Shown here: positions 1 to 7,930 of the stretch, piece after piece | Position numbering within the stretch: position 1 is the first letter of the stretch | Layout of the letters: the number at the start of each line of letters is the position of its first letter | DNA from: Rhodococcus sp. B7740 | GTDB lineage: Bacteria; Actinomycetota; Actinomycetes; Mycobacteriales; Mycobacteriaceae | DNA: 64,000 nt | Assembly (NCBI RefSeq): GCF_000954115.1 | Contig: NZ_CP010797.1 | Coordinates: 4,712,001-4,776,000, forward strand | Direction of reading: 5' to 3' | Made by a program: the position numbers and the translations under genes | The notes under the pieces: model-generated | What the model was told of the DNA's origin: nothing | Database searches by the model: none | The model's input: only the letters and a program-made list of their open reading frames with translations

Positions 1-1
1 G

Positions 2-910
2 GTCGAGGAAAACCAGGTCTATCGCATCGATCACTTCCTCGGCAAGGAGGCGACGCAGAACCTCCACGTGCTGCGGTTCGCGAACGGCATGATCAGCGGA
101 ATCTGGAACTCCGAACACGTCACGCAGGTTCAGATCGACGTCCCCGAGACGCTCGACATCGACGACCGCGCCGAGTTCTACGACGCCACCGGTGCCGTGT
201 TGGACATGCTCGTCACCCACCTGTTCCAGGTCGCCGCGGAGGTCGCGATGGAGCCGCCCGCATCGCTGAAGGCCGAGGATCTGCAATCGGCGCGTGAGAC
301 CGTGATCGGGCGGTTCCGGCCGCTGGACACCGGCGAGGTGGTACTCGGTCAGTACGACGGCTACCGCGATGTCGAGGGCGTCGCCGACGATTCGAAGGTC
401 GACACGTTCGTCGCGGCGAAGTTGTGGGTCGACACCGACCGGTGGCGCGGAGTCCCGTTTCTGCTCCGCACCGGAAAGATGTTGGGCGTGAGCCAGCAGC
501 GCGTGTCGTTGGTGTTCGGTAAACCGGCCGACAGTCCGCTCACCGAACTGCCCGAGGACGGCACTGTGCTCTCGCTCGACCTCTCGGGTGACGGCAGCAT
601 CGACATCGCCGTGACGGTCAAGGAACCGGGCCCGGATTTCGATCTGTCGGTGGGGCATCTGACGCTGCCGCTGAAGTCGGTGCCCGACGCCGAGCCGCTG
701 AGCCCGTACGCGCGCTTGATCCTCGATGTGCTCAGTGGAGACCGGTCGTTGTTCACCAGGCCGGACGGTCTGGCGCACGTCTGGGACGTCGCCGCCCCGT
801 TGCTGAGCAACCCGCCCGAGGTGAAGAGCTACGCGCCCGGTTCGATGGGACCCGCCGAGGCCGACGAGCTCGCCGGACCGTGCGGCTGGTTGATCACCGG
901 ACAGGAGTAG
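2..910 (+). CDS. zwf: Glucose-6-phosphate 1-dehydrogenase, C-terminal part
   Basis: This is the C-terminal 302 residues of the NADP-dependent dehydrogenase that makes 6-phosphogluconolactone, the first step of the oxidative pentose phosphate pathway in the cytosol. The frame is open from base 2, so the start lies before the window; the family is usually about 460-515 residues. The substrate-binding signature RIDHFLGKE stands at the very beginning and LSPYARLILDVLSGD lies in the C-terminal domain. No partner gene follows; the next gene is a tiny unrelated ORF after a 157-base gap. Identification is firm. Confidence 0.95.
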   Translation, partial: VEENQVYRIDHFLGKEATQNLHVLRFANGMISGIWNSEHVTQVQIDVPETLDIDDRAEFYDATGAVLDMLVTHLFQVAAEVAMEPPASLKAEDLQSARETVIGRFRPLDTGEVVLGQYDGYRDVEGVADDSKVDTFVAAKLWVDTDRWRGVPFLLRTGKMLGVSQQRVSLVFGKPADSPLTELPEDGTVLSLDLSGDGSIDIAVTVKEPGPDFDLSVGHLTLPLKSVPDAEPLSPYARLILDVLSGDRSLFTRPDGLAHVWDVAAPLLSNPPEVKSYAPGSMGPAEADELAGPCGWLITGQE

Positions 911-1067
911 TTCGCGCGCAACCGCGCGGAAGTTTTTTCCGGCAACAAACGGGGAGTGGGACTTTTTCGGGCAAACGGCGGATCGGACAGAACGGGCGCG
1001 TTATATTTCTGCCGCCCGGTCCAATCTTCAACCAGGCCTCGTCGTTTCTCCGAAAGGTGCTCACTCC

Positions 1068-1223
1068 ATGCTTCTCGATCTCATCACCGGTCTGCTCGGC
1101 GGCGGCACCGAAGGCGGCGGCCTCGGCGGAATCATCACCGACGGCATCGCTGCAGGCATCTCCGACGCGATCACCGAACTCTTCACCGGAAGCGCCGAAG
1201 GACTCTCCAGCGTCGCCGAGTAG
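1068..1223 (+). CDS. Small acidic hydrophobic protein (51 aa), PorA/PorH-like candidate
   Basis: The ATG is preceded by an AAAGG site about 10 bases upstream. The predicted 51-residue product starts MLLDLITGLLGGGTEGGG and ends TGSAEGLSSVAE. It has no Lys, Arg, His, Cys or Trp, carries several Asp/Glu, and alternates hydrophobic and small residues as an amphipathic helix would. There is no cleavable signal peptide. An 11-bp perfect hairpin follows 12 bases after the stop, so it looks like a free-standing transcription unit. Three similar mini-genes lie within 2.3 kb. By size and composition it recalls corynebacterial cell-wall channel peptides (PorA, PorH); that is inference, as no sequence match can be claimed. 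Confidence 0.65.
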   Translation: MLLDLITGLLGGGTEGGGLGGIITDGIAAGISDAITELFTGSAEGLSSVAE

Positions 1224-1234
1224 TCGGTCGCGGG

Positions 1235-1263
1235 GCCCCGGACCTGTTGTCGAGGTCCGGGGC
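1235..1263. terminator. Bidirectional hairpin terminator
   Basis: A perfect 11-bp inverted repeat (gccccggacct / aggtccggggc) with a 7-base loop lies between the convergent mini-gene at 1068 and the PspC gene. It is followed by a weakly T-containing stretch. It probably ends transcription from both sides. Confidence 0.75.
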
Positions 1264-1280
1264 TTCGTCGCGTTCGGGCT

Positions 1281-1484
1281 TCATCGGAGCGGCATCAACA
1301 TCAACGCCGCGAGGTAGATCAGCACGACGGTGCCGCCGGTCAGGACTGCGCCGGCAACGGTCGCGAGTCGGACGATGTTGACGTCCCAGCCGAAATATTC
1401 GGCAACTCCGCCGCATACACCTCCCATCATCTTCTGCGAACTCGACCTGGTGAACTCTCTGGGGGAACCGCTCTCGAATGTCAT
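1281..1484 (-). CDS. PspC-domain small membrane protein
   Basis: This 67-residue protein is essentially a single PspC domain. It has a basic-polar N-terminus, the motif MMGGVCGGVAEYFGWD at about residues 19-34, and one long hydrophobic segment (about 42-65) likely to span the membrane. PspC proteins sense envelope stress in proteobacteria; many actinobacteria have stand-alone PspC domains of unknown role. It is convergent with the mini-gene at 1068 and divergent from the ppk2 at 1762, so it is probably monocistronic. No Psp partner genes are nearby. Confidence 0.85.
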   Translation of the reverse strand: MTFESGSPREFTRSSSQKMMGGVCGGVAEYFGWDVNIVRLATVAGAVLTGGTVVLIYLAALMLMPLR

Positions 1485-1662
1485 GCTGAAAAGTCTGCAT
1501 CAGCAACACCTTTCGGCGCATCGGGGATTTCACCCATATCGACCCCGACAAACGAACGGTCCGAAAACGGCGCTCGAACAAGATCGTCGACTTTTCCGGG
1601 TAGACCCCTGGACCTACCGCTGTGACGGCCGATACGGTCGCACGAGATCGGCGAGTTCACGA

Positions 1663-1709
1663 GCAGGCACTACCCGGTCCGTCCCCCTTGCGGACCGGGT
1701 AGTGCCTGC
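1663..1709. repeat. Perfect 19-bp inverted repeat upstream of ppk2
   Basis: The arms 1663-1681 and 1691-1709 are perfectly complementary across 19 bases, beginning gcaggcactacccggtccg, with a 9-base loop. No T-run follows on either strand. It lies in the divergent gap between PspC and ppk2, where a terminator is not expected, so it may be an attenuator, an mRNA stability element or a regulator-binding palindrome. Confidence 0.8.
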
Positions 1710-1761
1710 GGTGAAACCGGATGCATCGGGTGTTCACCGAACCGACATGGATCGGTCACCG

Positions 1762-2727
1762 ATGAGCACTAACTTTCGGCCCATGACCGACAACGATCTC
1801 CGCAACGGAACGGCTGCGCGTACCAACCTGAGCGACCTGCTCGACATCACGACAGCCGTGGATCTTGCCGACACGTCGGGCTTCACCGTCGACGACTCCG
1901 ATGACGATGATCCGGTACTGCTGACCGTCCCCGACGGCCACGTCGTCGACACCTGGCGCGAGAACTACCCGTACGACGAGCGTATGACGCGTGCCGAGTA
2001 CGAACTGGAGAAGCGTCTTCTGCAGATCGAACTCCTCAAGTTGCAGATGTGGACCAAGGAGACCGGGCGACGGCACGTCATCATCTTCGAGGGCCGAGAT
2101 GCCGCCGGTAAGGGCGGCACGATCAAGCGATTCATGGAACATCTCAACCCGCGCGGTGCCAGCGTGGTCGCGCTGGAGAAGCCGTCGGCTCGTGAGTCGA
2201 CCGAGTGGTACTTTCAGCGCTACATCGCACATCTGCCCGCGGCCGGGGAGATCGTCATGTTCGACAGGTCCTGGTACAACCGGGCGGGCGTCGAGCGGGT
2301 CATGGGGTTCTGCACCGACGAGCAGCACGCTCAGTTCGTTCGGCAGGCACCGCTGTTCGAGCAGATGCTCGTCGACGAGGGCATCAGCTTGACCAAGTTC
2401 TGGTTCTCGGTGTCGCAGCACGAGCAACGCACCCGCTTCGCCATCCGGCAGGTCGACCCGGTACGGCAATGGAAGCTCTCGCCCATGGACCTTGCCTCGC
2501 TGGACAAGTGGGATGCCTACACCGCGGCGAAGGAGGAGAACTTCCGTGCCACCGACACCGATGTCGCGCCGTGGACGGTCGTCAAGAGCAACGACAAGAA
2601 GCGGGCTCGCATCAACGCCATGCGCTTCGTGCTCAACAAATTCGACTACGCGAACAAGGATTCCGAAATAGTCGGTGAAACAGACCCTCTGCTCGTGGGG
2701 CGCGCGAAAGACGTGATCGGCGAGTAG
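1762..2727 (+). CDS. ppk2: Polyphosphate kinase 2 (class I type)
   Basis: PPK2 enzymes move phosphate between polyphosphate and nucleotides, typically ADP/GDP to ATP/GTP, in the cytosol. The Walker A motif EGRDAAGKGGT is at about residues 110-120, FDRSWYNRAGVERVMGF is the lid/Walker B region, and the C-terminal part has RQWKLSPMDLASLDKW. An acidic low-complexity stretch (DDSDDDDP) precedes the kinase core. In-frame ATGs at 1747, 1762 and 1783 are all possible and none has a clear Shine-Dalgarno site; 1762 gives 321 residues. A perfect 19-bp hairpin sits just upstream. A second, divergent ppk2 paralogue is at 55333. Confidence 0.92.
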   Translation: MSTNFRPMTDNDLRNGTAARTNLSDLLDITTAVDLADTSGFTVDDSDDDDPVLLTVPDGHVVDTWRENYPYDERMTRAEYELEKRLLQIELLKLQMWTKETGRRHVIIFEGRDAAGKGGTIKRFMEHLNPRGASVVALEKPSARESTEWYFQRYIAHLPAAGEIVMFDRSWYNRAGVERVMGFCTDEQHAQFVRQAPLFEQMLVDEGISLTKFWFSVSQHEQRTRFAIRQVDPVRQWKLSPMDLASLDKWDAYTAAKEENFRATDTDVAPWTVVKSNDKKRARINAMRFVLNKFDYANKDSEIVGETDPLLVGRAKDVIGE

Positions 2728-2890
2728 TTTTGCCGCGTAGTATGGTGCAATCTCCGGTAAGTCGTTGCGGTAGTGGATCTTCGATGTCTCGAGTTGGTAC
2801 CGGGCTATGCACCGTCATCGTCGGTGCGGTAGGAACGAACGAGGTCGTATTGCCTACGGCTGTCCTTGCACACGAGTAACAGGAGTTCTC

Positions 2891-3004
2891 ATGGGTTCAG
2901 CAGCGCAGTTCATCTCCGACATCGCCACCGGCGTCTACGACGGCATCGTCGACGCGATCGTCGATCAGATCGTCGGCGTGCTGACGTCGGGTAGCGCGGC
3001 GTAG
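2891..3004 (+). CDS. Small acidic hydrophobic protein (37 aa), PorA/PorH-like candidate
   Basis: The ATG at 2891 follows an AGGAG site by five bases, which picks this start over upstream in-frame codons. The 37-residue product MGSAAQFISDIATGVYD... ends GVLTSGSAA. It contains four Asp and no Lys, Arg, His, Cys or Trp, and has an i/i+3/i+4 spacing of Ile/Val typical of an amphipathic helix. There is no signal peptide. It shares a DGI core and a Gly-Ser-Ala tail with the gene at 1068. A hairpin follows the stop by 12 bases. Function is unknown; a secreted channel-forming peptide is a hypothesis. Confidence 0.65.
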   Translation: MGSAAQFISDIATGVYDGIVDAIVDQIVGVLTSGSAA

Positions 3005-3016
3005 TTCGTCCGTGTC

Positions 3017-3055
3017 GACCGTGGCCGTGACCGTTCGTCGGGGGCGGCCACGGTC
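3017..3055 (+). terminator. Hairpin after mini-gene 2
   Basis: The arms gaccgtggccg and cggccacggtc pair perfectly over 11 bases around a 17-base loop, starting 12 bases after the stop of the mini-gene at 2891. This is the expected place for its terminator. Confidence 0.65.
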
Positions 3056-3219
3056 GGTACCGTCACCGTTTTGTGACACCGCACCAAGATTTTCGACTTT
3101 TACTGTTGTTTCCGTGTACAAACCGAGACCGACTGCGGTACAAATCTTCTTGCAGAGATCATCGCGTGACATCCGTCACAGGCGATCTGCACACCCCCCT
3201 CGAAGAAGGAGTATTTCGC

Positions 3220-3294
3220 ATGTCCGCTGAACTCGGTGACCTCCTCGCAATTTTCCTCCAGCTCTTCTCGGGAATCAGCTCCTCCTCGGACTGA
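3220..3294 (+). CDS. Very small acidic hydrophobic protein (24 aa)
   Basis: A strong AAGGAG site at 3206-3211 stands eight bases before the ATG, which supports translation of an ORF too short for ordinary gene callers. The product starts MSAELGDLLAIFLQLF and ends in a Ser-rich tail, GISSSSD. It has no basic residue, Cys, His or Trp. The core LLAI-x-LQL is also found in the neighbour at 3415, and the two share a C-rich leader before the Shine-Dalgarno site, so they look like tandem paralogues. A 10-bp hairpin follows. Role unknown. Confidence 0.6.
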   Translation: MSAELGDLLAIFLQLFSGISSSSD

Positions 3295-3305
3295 CCGACC
3301 GCCGC

Positions 3306-3330
3306 GCCGTTGGGCCTGCGGCCCAACGGC
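3306..3330 (+). terminator. Hairpin after mini-gene 3
   Basis: A perfect 10-bp inverted repeat (gccgttgggc / gcccaacggc) with a 5-base loop begins 11 bases after the stop of the 24-codon gene. One further C-G pair could close the loop to three bases. Confidence 0.75.
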
Positions 3331-3414
3331 TGCACGGATCTCTACGTCCGATGAACTCGTGACGGTTCGCGATGCTGTCCAGGCATCGAATCCCCCTCTC
3401 TCGAAGGAGTTTTC

Positions 3415-3507
3415 ATGGAGTTGCTCGCAATCCTGCTGCAGTTGCTCGCTCTCGGTAGCTCGGAAGGTAGCGGCTCGGCCGTCGAAATCCCCGGCCTGCC
3501 CTCCTGA
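3415..3507 (+). CDS. Very small acidic hydrophobic protein (30 aa)
   Basis: AAGGAG lies about six bases before the ATG. The 30-residue product MELLAILLQLLALGSSEGSG... has a Leu/Ile-rich helix followed by a Ser/Gly-rich tail. It contains only acidic charges (three Glu) and no Cys, His, Trp, Lys or Arg. The segment ELLAI-x-LQL matches DLLAI-x-LQL in the gene at 3220. A GC-rich hairpin follows within 30 bases. With its three neighbours it forms a set of private mini-transcription units. It could instead be a peptide with a regulatory or membrane-active role. Confidence 0.6.
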   Translation: MELLAILLQLLALGSSEGSGSAVEIPGLPS

Positions 3508-3533
3508 CTCATGACTTCCTGATTCACGGCTTC

Positions 3534-3563
3534 GAGCCGGGTCCGCATCGTCGGGCCCGGCTC
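3534..3563 (+). terminator. Hairpin after mini-gene 4
   Basis: The arms gagccggg and cccggctc pair around a 14-base loop about 26 bases after the stop at 3507. It is the weakest of the four hairpins that follow the mini-genes. Confidence 0.5.
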
Positions 3564-3699
3564 TCGTCGTTCGACGTGCATTCGTTGGAGATGTCATTCG
3601 TTCGACCGAAAAGATCTGCACCACTCGATGATTGGCCGGCGATCCGGTGAACACGAGCCCTGGGGGGAGGCATGGGTGCACCCGTCATAGGGTGAGCCG

Positions 3700-4533
3700 A
3701 TGCAGACGGTTCCGATTCAGATGCCCGACGGTTCGACCGTGCCGGTGTCACTGTTCCCCGGTGAGGGCCGTGACGATGCACCCGTGATCGTCGTTCTTCC
3801 CGGCCTCGGCATTCCCGGTGGCTACTACCGGCTGTTCGCCGAGGCTCTCGTCGCGCGCGGTTTCCATGCTGCGATCGGCGACCTCCGGGGTCAGGGGGAC
3901 AGCGTGCCGAAGCCGAGTTCGGCGAGTCGCTACGGCTACCAGGAACTGGTTTCGGTCGACTTCCCGGCGATATTCGAGGTGGTTCGCGAGCAGTTCCCGG
4001 AAGCGACGCCGTTCCTGCTCGGCCACAGCATGGGCGGCCAGCTCGGTGCGATGTACGCCGCCCGCATCAGGGGCAGGCTCGGCGGACTGATCCTGGTGGC
4101 GTCGGGTTCGCCCTACCACCGCGGATTCGGCACCACCCGCGGCGTCCCGCTCTACGTGGGTGCCGCAGCGATGGCGATCACCAGCAGCATCGCCGGGTTC
4201 TGGCCGGGAGATCGGATCGGTATCGGCGGCTTCGGCCGTCAGTCGAGGGTTCTGATCGACGACTGGTCCCGGTTCGCGCGGAACGGGACAATCGAACCGA
4301 CGGGAGCGGACATGGACTACGAGGAACGGATGGGCCGTCTGACGCTTCCCGTGCTCGCAGTCACCATCGAAGGTGACGACCTCGCACCCCGTGGCTCGAT
4401 GGACAACCTCGTACGCAAGCTTGCCCGTGCCGAAGTCACCTCGGTGCACGTCGACGAGCCACTCGGACACAACGGGTGGATCCGTAGCCCCACGGCGGTC
4501 GCCGACCTCGTGGCGGAGTGGATGCATCGCTGA
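3700..4533 (+). CDS. Alpha/beta-fold hydrolase
   Basis: This 277-residue cytosolic serine hydrolase is of unknown substrate. The nucleophile elbow GHSMGG places Ser at residue 110, the oxyanion region is VVLPGLGIPGGYY near residue 30, and a late His in LGHNGW (residue 257) is the likely catalytic His. There is no signal peptide. The ATG follows a GGTGAG stretch that may serve as ribosome site. It sits alone between the mini-gene cluster and the mycolyltransferase-like gene. The family includes lipases, esterases and lysophospholipases; the sequence does not decide among them. Confidence 0.85.
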   Translation: MQTVPIQMPDGSTVPVSLFPGEGRDDAPVIVVLPGLGIPGGYYRLFAEALVARGFHAAIGDLRGQGDSVPKPSSASRYGYQELVSVDFPAIFEVVREQFPEATPFLLGHSMGGQLGAMYAARIRGRLGGLILVASGSPYHRGFGTTRGVPLYVGAAAMAITSSIAGFWPGDRIGIGGFGRQSRVLIDDWSRFARNGTIEPTGADMDYEERMGRLTLPVLAVTIEGDDLAPRGSMDNLVRKLARAEVTSVHVDEPLGHNGWIRSPTAVADLVAEWMHR

Positions 4534-4655
4534 CGGGTTCGGATCCGAACTGGGTAATGCACAGGTTTTCGTACGTTTGCACATGCTACTGGTTCGTTTT
4601 GGTGTACAAAGTTTTTGAACCAACAATTGTGTGAACGACGATAGCGAGCACGACT

Positions 4656-5730
4656 ATGAGCGGCCTGGGGGATTCTGTTCGTCGAATAGGTGGTGGGGAG
4701 CAGTTTCTCCGATCGAGGGCGCTGCGCAGAGTGGTCGTCGTATGCGTGGTGGCCTGCGCCGCGGCGGTGGCGCACCCGCTCGCCTCCGCGACCCCGGCCG
4801 AGGAGACGTCCGGTCCGACGGAGTCGTACGTGGTGCGCACCGAGGTGACCGACGACGCCGCCATGACGGCATTCGTTCACTCGGCCGCGATGGACCGGAC
4901 GATCCCACTGAAGATTCTGCGATCTCCCGATCGGACGGCTCCGAGCCCCACGCTGTACCTGCTCAACGGCGCGGGCGGCGGACTCGACGGAATGGACTGG
5001 TACACCCAGACCGACCGATGTCGTGTCGTTCTTCGCCGACAAGAACGTCAATGTGGTGACTCCGGTCGGAGGGGCCTACTCCTACTACACGGACTGGCAG
5101 CAGGACGATCCGAGGCTCGGGCGCAACAAGTGGGAGACCTTCCTGACCGCCGAACTCCCACCGCTCGTCGACGATCTGCTCGATACCAACGGCCGCAACG
5201 CAATTGCCGGTATCTCGATGGCCGCGACCTCGGTCCTGAACCTGGCCGCTCACCACCAGGGGCTCTACCGTGCCGTCGGTTCCTACAGTGGATGCGCGTC
5301 GACCACCGACGCGTTGGGCCGGGCATACGTCAAGACGGTCGTGTCCATGGCGCTCGGCGCGAACGTCACGAACATGTGGGGGCCGGACGATCATCAGGAC
5401 TGGGTACGCAACGATGCGGTGATCAATGCCGAAAAGTTGCGTGGCACAGCGCTGTACATCTCGAACGGCAGCGGGTTGGCGGGGGCGTCGGACACCCTCG
5501 ACGGTACGAACCCCAACGGAACCGGCTTCGTGTTGCTCAACCAGATGGTCGTGGGCGGTGCTATCGAGGTGGCAACCGGAGACTGCACTCGCAGGCTGAA
5601 GACGGCCCTCGAGCAACTCGACATCCCGGCCCACTTCGAGTTGCGTGACCGCGGCACCCACTCGTGGGGTTACTGGCAGAACGATCTGCACGATTCCTGG
5701 CCGATGTTCGAGGACGCTCTCGCTGCCTGA
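4656..5730 (+). pseudogene. Mycolyltransferase/antigen-85-type esterase, frameshifted
   Basis: Two overlapping frames together encode one secreted mycolyltransferase-like protein of about 357 residues. The first frame (from 4656) has basic residues, a hydrophobic export signal ending near HPLASATPA, and LYLLNGAGGGLDGMDWYTQTD. The second frame (from about 5017) continues DVVSFFADKNVNVVTPVGG, SYYTDWQ, the nucleophile region GISMAATS and the late His in GTHSWGYW. Dropping one base between 5013 and 5017 restores a continuous protein. This family transfers mycolates to trehalose, arabinogalactan or proteins outside the membrane. The lesion may be a true mutation or a sequence error. Confidence 0.8.
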
Positions 5731-5733
5731 CCG

Positions 5734-7767
5734 TCAGCTACGAGCGAGGTGTCGCCACAGAAACTCGTAGGTCAACGCGGTCTTGAACGCCAACTGCGCG
5801 TTGTCCGACGCCCCGCCGTGCCCACCTTCGATGTTCTCGTAGTAGCTGACGTCGTGGCGGAGTTCGGCCAATCGAGCCGCCATCTTGCGTGCATGTCCGG
5901 GATGGACGCGATCGTCGCGGGTCGACGTGGCGATCAGAATCGGCGGATACCGACGTTCGGATGCGGCGACGACGTTCTGGTAGGGGGAGTACTGCGAGAT
6001 GAACTCCCACTCGTCCGCGTCGTCGGGGTTGCCGTACTCGGCCACCCAGGACGCCCCCGCGAGCAACAGGTGGTACCGCTTCATGTCCAGCAGCGGGACC
6101 TGACATACCAACGCGCCGAACAGTTCCGGGTACTTCGTCACCATGATGCCCATCAACAGACCGCCGTTGCTCCCGCCTTGCGCGGCCAACTGCTCGGTGG
6201 TGGTGATGCCGCGGGTGACGAGGTCGCGCGCGACGGCGGCGAAGTCCTCGTGCACCAGATGGCGTCCGGCGCGCAGGACCTGGGTGTGCCAGGACGGCCC
6301 GTACTCTCCGCCGCCGCGGATGTTCGCGACGACGTAGGTGCCGCCACGTTCGAGCCACGCCCGTCCGGTCGCACCGCTGTAGCCGGGCGTCATCGAGATC
6401 TCGAAGCCGCCGTAACCGTAGAGCAGTGTCGGTCCGGGACCGGAATCGGCGCGTCGGACGACGAAGTAGGGGATGTCGGTACCGTCGTCGGACCGTGCGA
6501 AGAACTGTTCCACCGTCAGGCCGTCGGCGTCGAAGAACGCCGGAGCCTGCTTGAGAACTTCGAGTTCACCGCCCACGGTGCCCACCAGCAATGTCGCCGG
6601 AGTGAGATAGCCGGACGAGGAGAGGAAGAACTCGTCACCGTTCTCCTCGGCGTCGGTTCCGATGATCTCGGTGGAGGTCAGATCCGACAACCCGTCGATC
6701 GTGCCGGTTGCCCACTCCTTCTCGCCGGGGGTGAGGACGTGCAACTGCGTCCGTACGTCCTGCAAGGTCACCAGCAGCAGGTGATTCTCGGTCCAGGCGT
6801 ACTGGTGCAGGGAGGTGTGCGCATCGGGAGCGAAGAGAACGGTGAGAGCGATCGTGCCGGAGACGAACTCGTCGAAATCCGCAGCGAGCAGTGCGCCGGC
6901 CGGATAGGTTTCGTCGCCCACCGTCCACGGCGTCATCGTGCGAACCAGCAACCAGTTCTCGTGCACCGAGGTCGACGCGTCGGTGGGCGTCGGGATCCGG
7001 GTCAACGTGGACCCGTCGAGCACGTAGGTCTCGGAGTTGTAGAAGTCGGTGGCGCGCTGGACGAAGTCGCGTTCGAAGCCGGGGGTGCGATCGTGCCAGG
7101 CGGAGATCGAGATGTCCTGTGCCGCACCCTCGTACACGGTCTCGGCCTCGTCGACCGAGGTACCGCGATGCCACCGCTTCGTGATGCGCGGATAGCCCGA
7201 CTCGGTGAGCGAGCCCGGTCCGAAATCCGTTCCGACGAAGACGGTGTCAGCGTCGATCCACCCGATGTCCGTCTTTGCCTCGGGTAGGGCGAATCCGCCG
7301 TTCTCCGGGGCGCGGAAGGTGCGGGAGTCCAGATCGAACTCGCGGACCACCGTTGCATCGGCGCCGCCGCGAGAGAGCGTCACCAGAGCCAGCCGTTGAT
7401 CGGGGCGCAGCACCTGAGCGCCACCCCACACCCAGTTCTCGTCCTCGCTCGCGGCCAGCGTATCGAGATCGAGCAGCACGTCCCACGCCGGATTCTCGGT
7501 TCGGTACTCGTCCATCGTGGTTCGACGCCACAGGCCGCGGACGTGTTCGGCGTCGCGCCAGAAGTTGTACAGAAATCGCCCGCGCCGACGGGCGTACGGA
7601 ATGCGCGCGTCGGTGTCGAGAATTTCTCGGATGCTCGCCTCGGTGGCCTCGAACGCCGTCCCGCTCAGCGCCTCGACCGTCACCTCGTTCCTCTCGCGCA
7701 CCCACGCGAGCGCAGCGTCGCCGGTGACGTCTTCGAGCCAGAGGTACGGGTCGTCCGAGATTGCCAT
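5734..7767 (-). CDS. Prolyl oligopeptidase family (S9A) serine peptidase
   Basis: This 677-residue enzyme is of usual S9A length, with an N-terminal beta-propeller starting at DDPYLWLEDVTGDAALAWV and a C-terminal alpha/beta hydrolase domain. The catalytic triad is visible as Ser533 in GGSNGG, Asp at 618/619 in TRDDRVHPGHARK, and His650 in GGHGG. No signal peptide is seen, so it should act in the cytosol on proline-containing or other short peptides. The ATG at 7767 is the only convincing start. It is convergent with the mycolyltransferase-like gene, with three bases between stops, and divergent from lpd. Confidence 0.93.
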   Translation of the reverse strand: MAISDDPYLWLEDVTGDAALAWVRERNEVTVEALSGTAFEATEASIREILDTDARIPYARRRGRFLYNFWRDAEHVRGLWRRTTMDEYRTENPAWDVLLDLDTLAASEDENWVWGGAQVLRPDQRLALVTLSRGGADATVVREFDLDSRTFRAPENGGFALPEAKTDIGWIDADTVFVGTDFGPGSLTESGYPRITKRWHRGTSVDEAETVYEGAAQDISISAWHDRTPGFERDFVQRATDFYNSETYVLDGSTLTRIPTPTDASTSVHENWLLVRTMTPWTVGDETYPAGALLAADFDEFVSGTIALTVLFAPDAHTSLHQYAWTENHLLLVTLQDVRTQLHVLTPGEKEWATGTIDGLSDLTSTEIIGTDAEENGDEFFLSSSGYLTPATLLVGTVGGELEVLKQAPAFFDADGLTVEQFFARSDDGTDIPYFVVRRADSGPGPTLLYGYGGFEISMTPGYSGATGRAWLERGGTYVVANIRGGGEYGPSWHTQVLRAGRHLVHEDFAAVARDLVTRGITTTEQLAAQGGSNGGLLMGIMVTKYPELFGALVCQVPLLDMKRYHLLLAGASWVAEYGNPDDADEWEFISQYSPYQNVVAASERRYPPILIATSTRDDRVHPGHARKMAARLAELRHDVSYYENIEGGHGGASDNAQLAFKTALTYEFLWRHLARS

Positions 7768-7882
7768 TCCACAGTTCTAGCAGCACTCGGGCCGTCGGGG
7801 TGGTCGGCGCTCGCGTGGCTACCGGCTGGTAACGAAGACCAGGTCGAGACAGCGTCGGACGGCACGACTACGCTGGGGACTC

Positions 7883-7930
7883 GTGACCTCACACTATGAC
7901 GTCCTCGTGACCTCACACTATGACGTCGTT
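7883..7930 (+). repeat. 24-bp tandem duplication at the lpd start
   Basis: Two adjacent 24-base units (7883-7906 and 7907-7930) each begin with gtgacctcacactatgacgt and differ in only two of the last three bases. The duplication is in frame and supplies two GTG starts, eight codons apart. Confidence 0.9.

Noticed and set aside
1068-3507. Reading the mini-genes as RiPP/lanthipeptide precursors or toxin-antitoxin toxins
   Set aside because: They have no Cys, no leader-core pattern, no modifying enzyme or exporter nearby and no antitoxin partner. Acidic envelope peptides fit better.
3115-4612. Repeated GTACAAA motifs (near 3117, 3140 and 4602) as a shared promoter element
   Set aside because: The flanking bases differ, the spacing to the genes is inconsistent and the motif is short enough to recur by chance.
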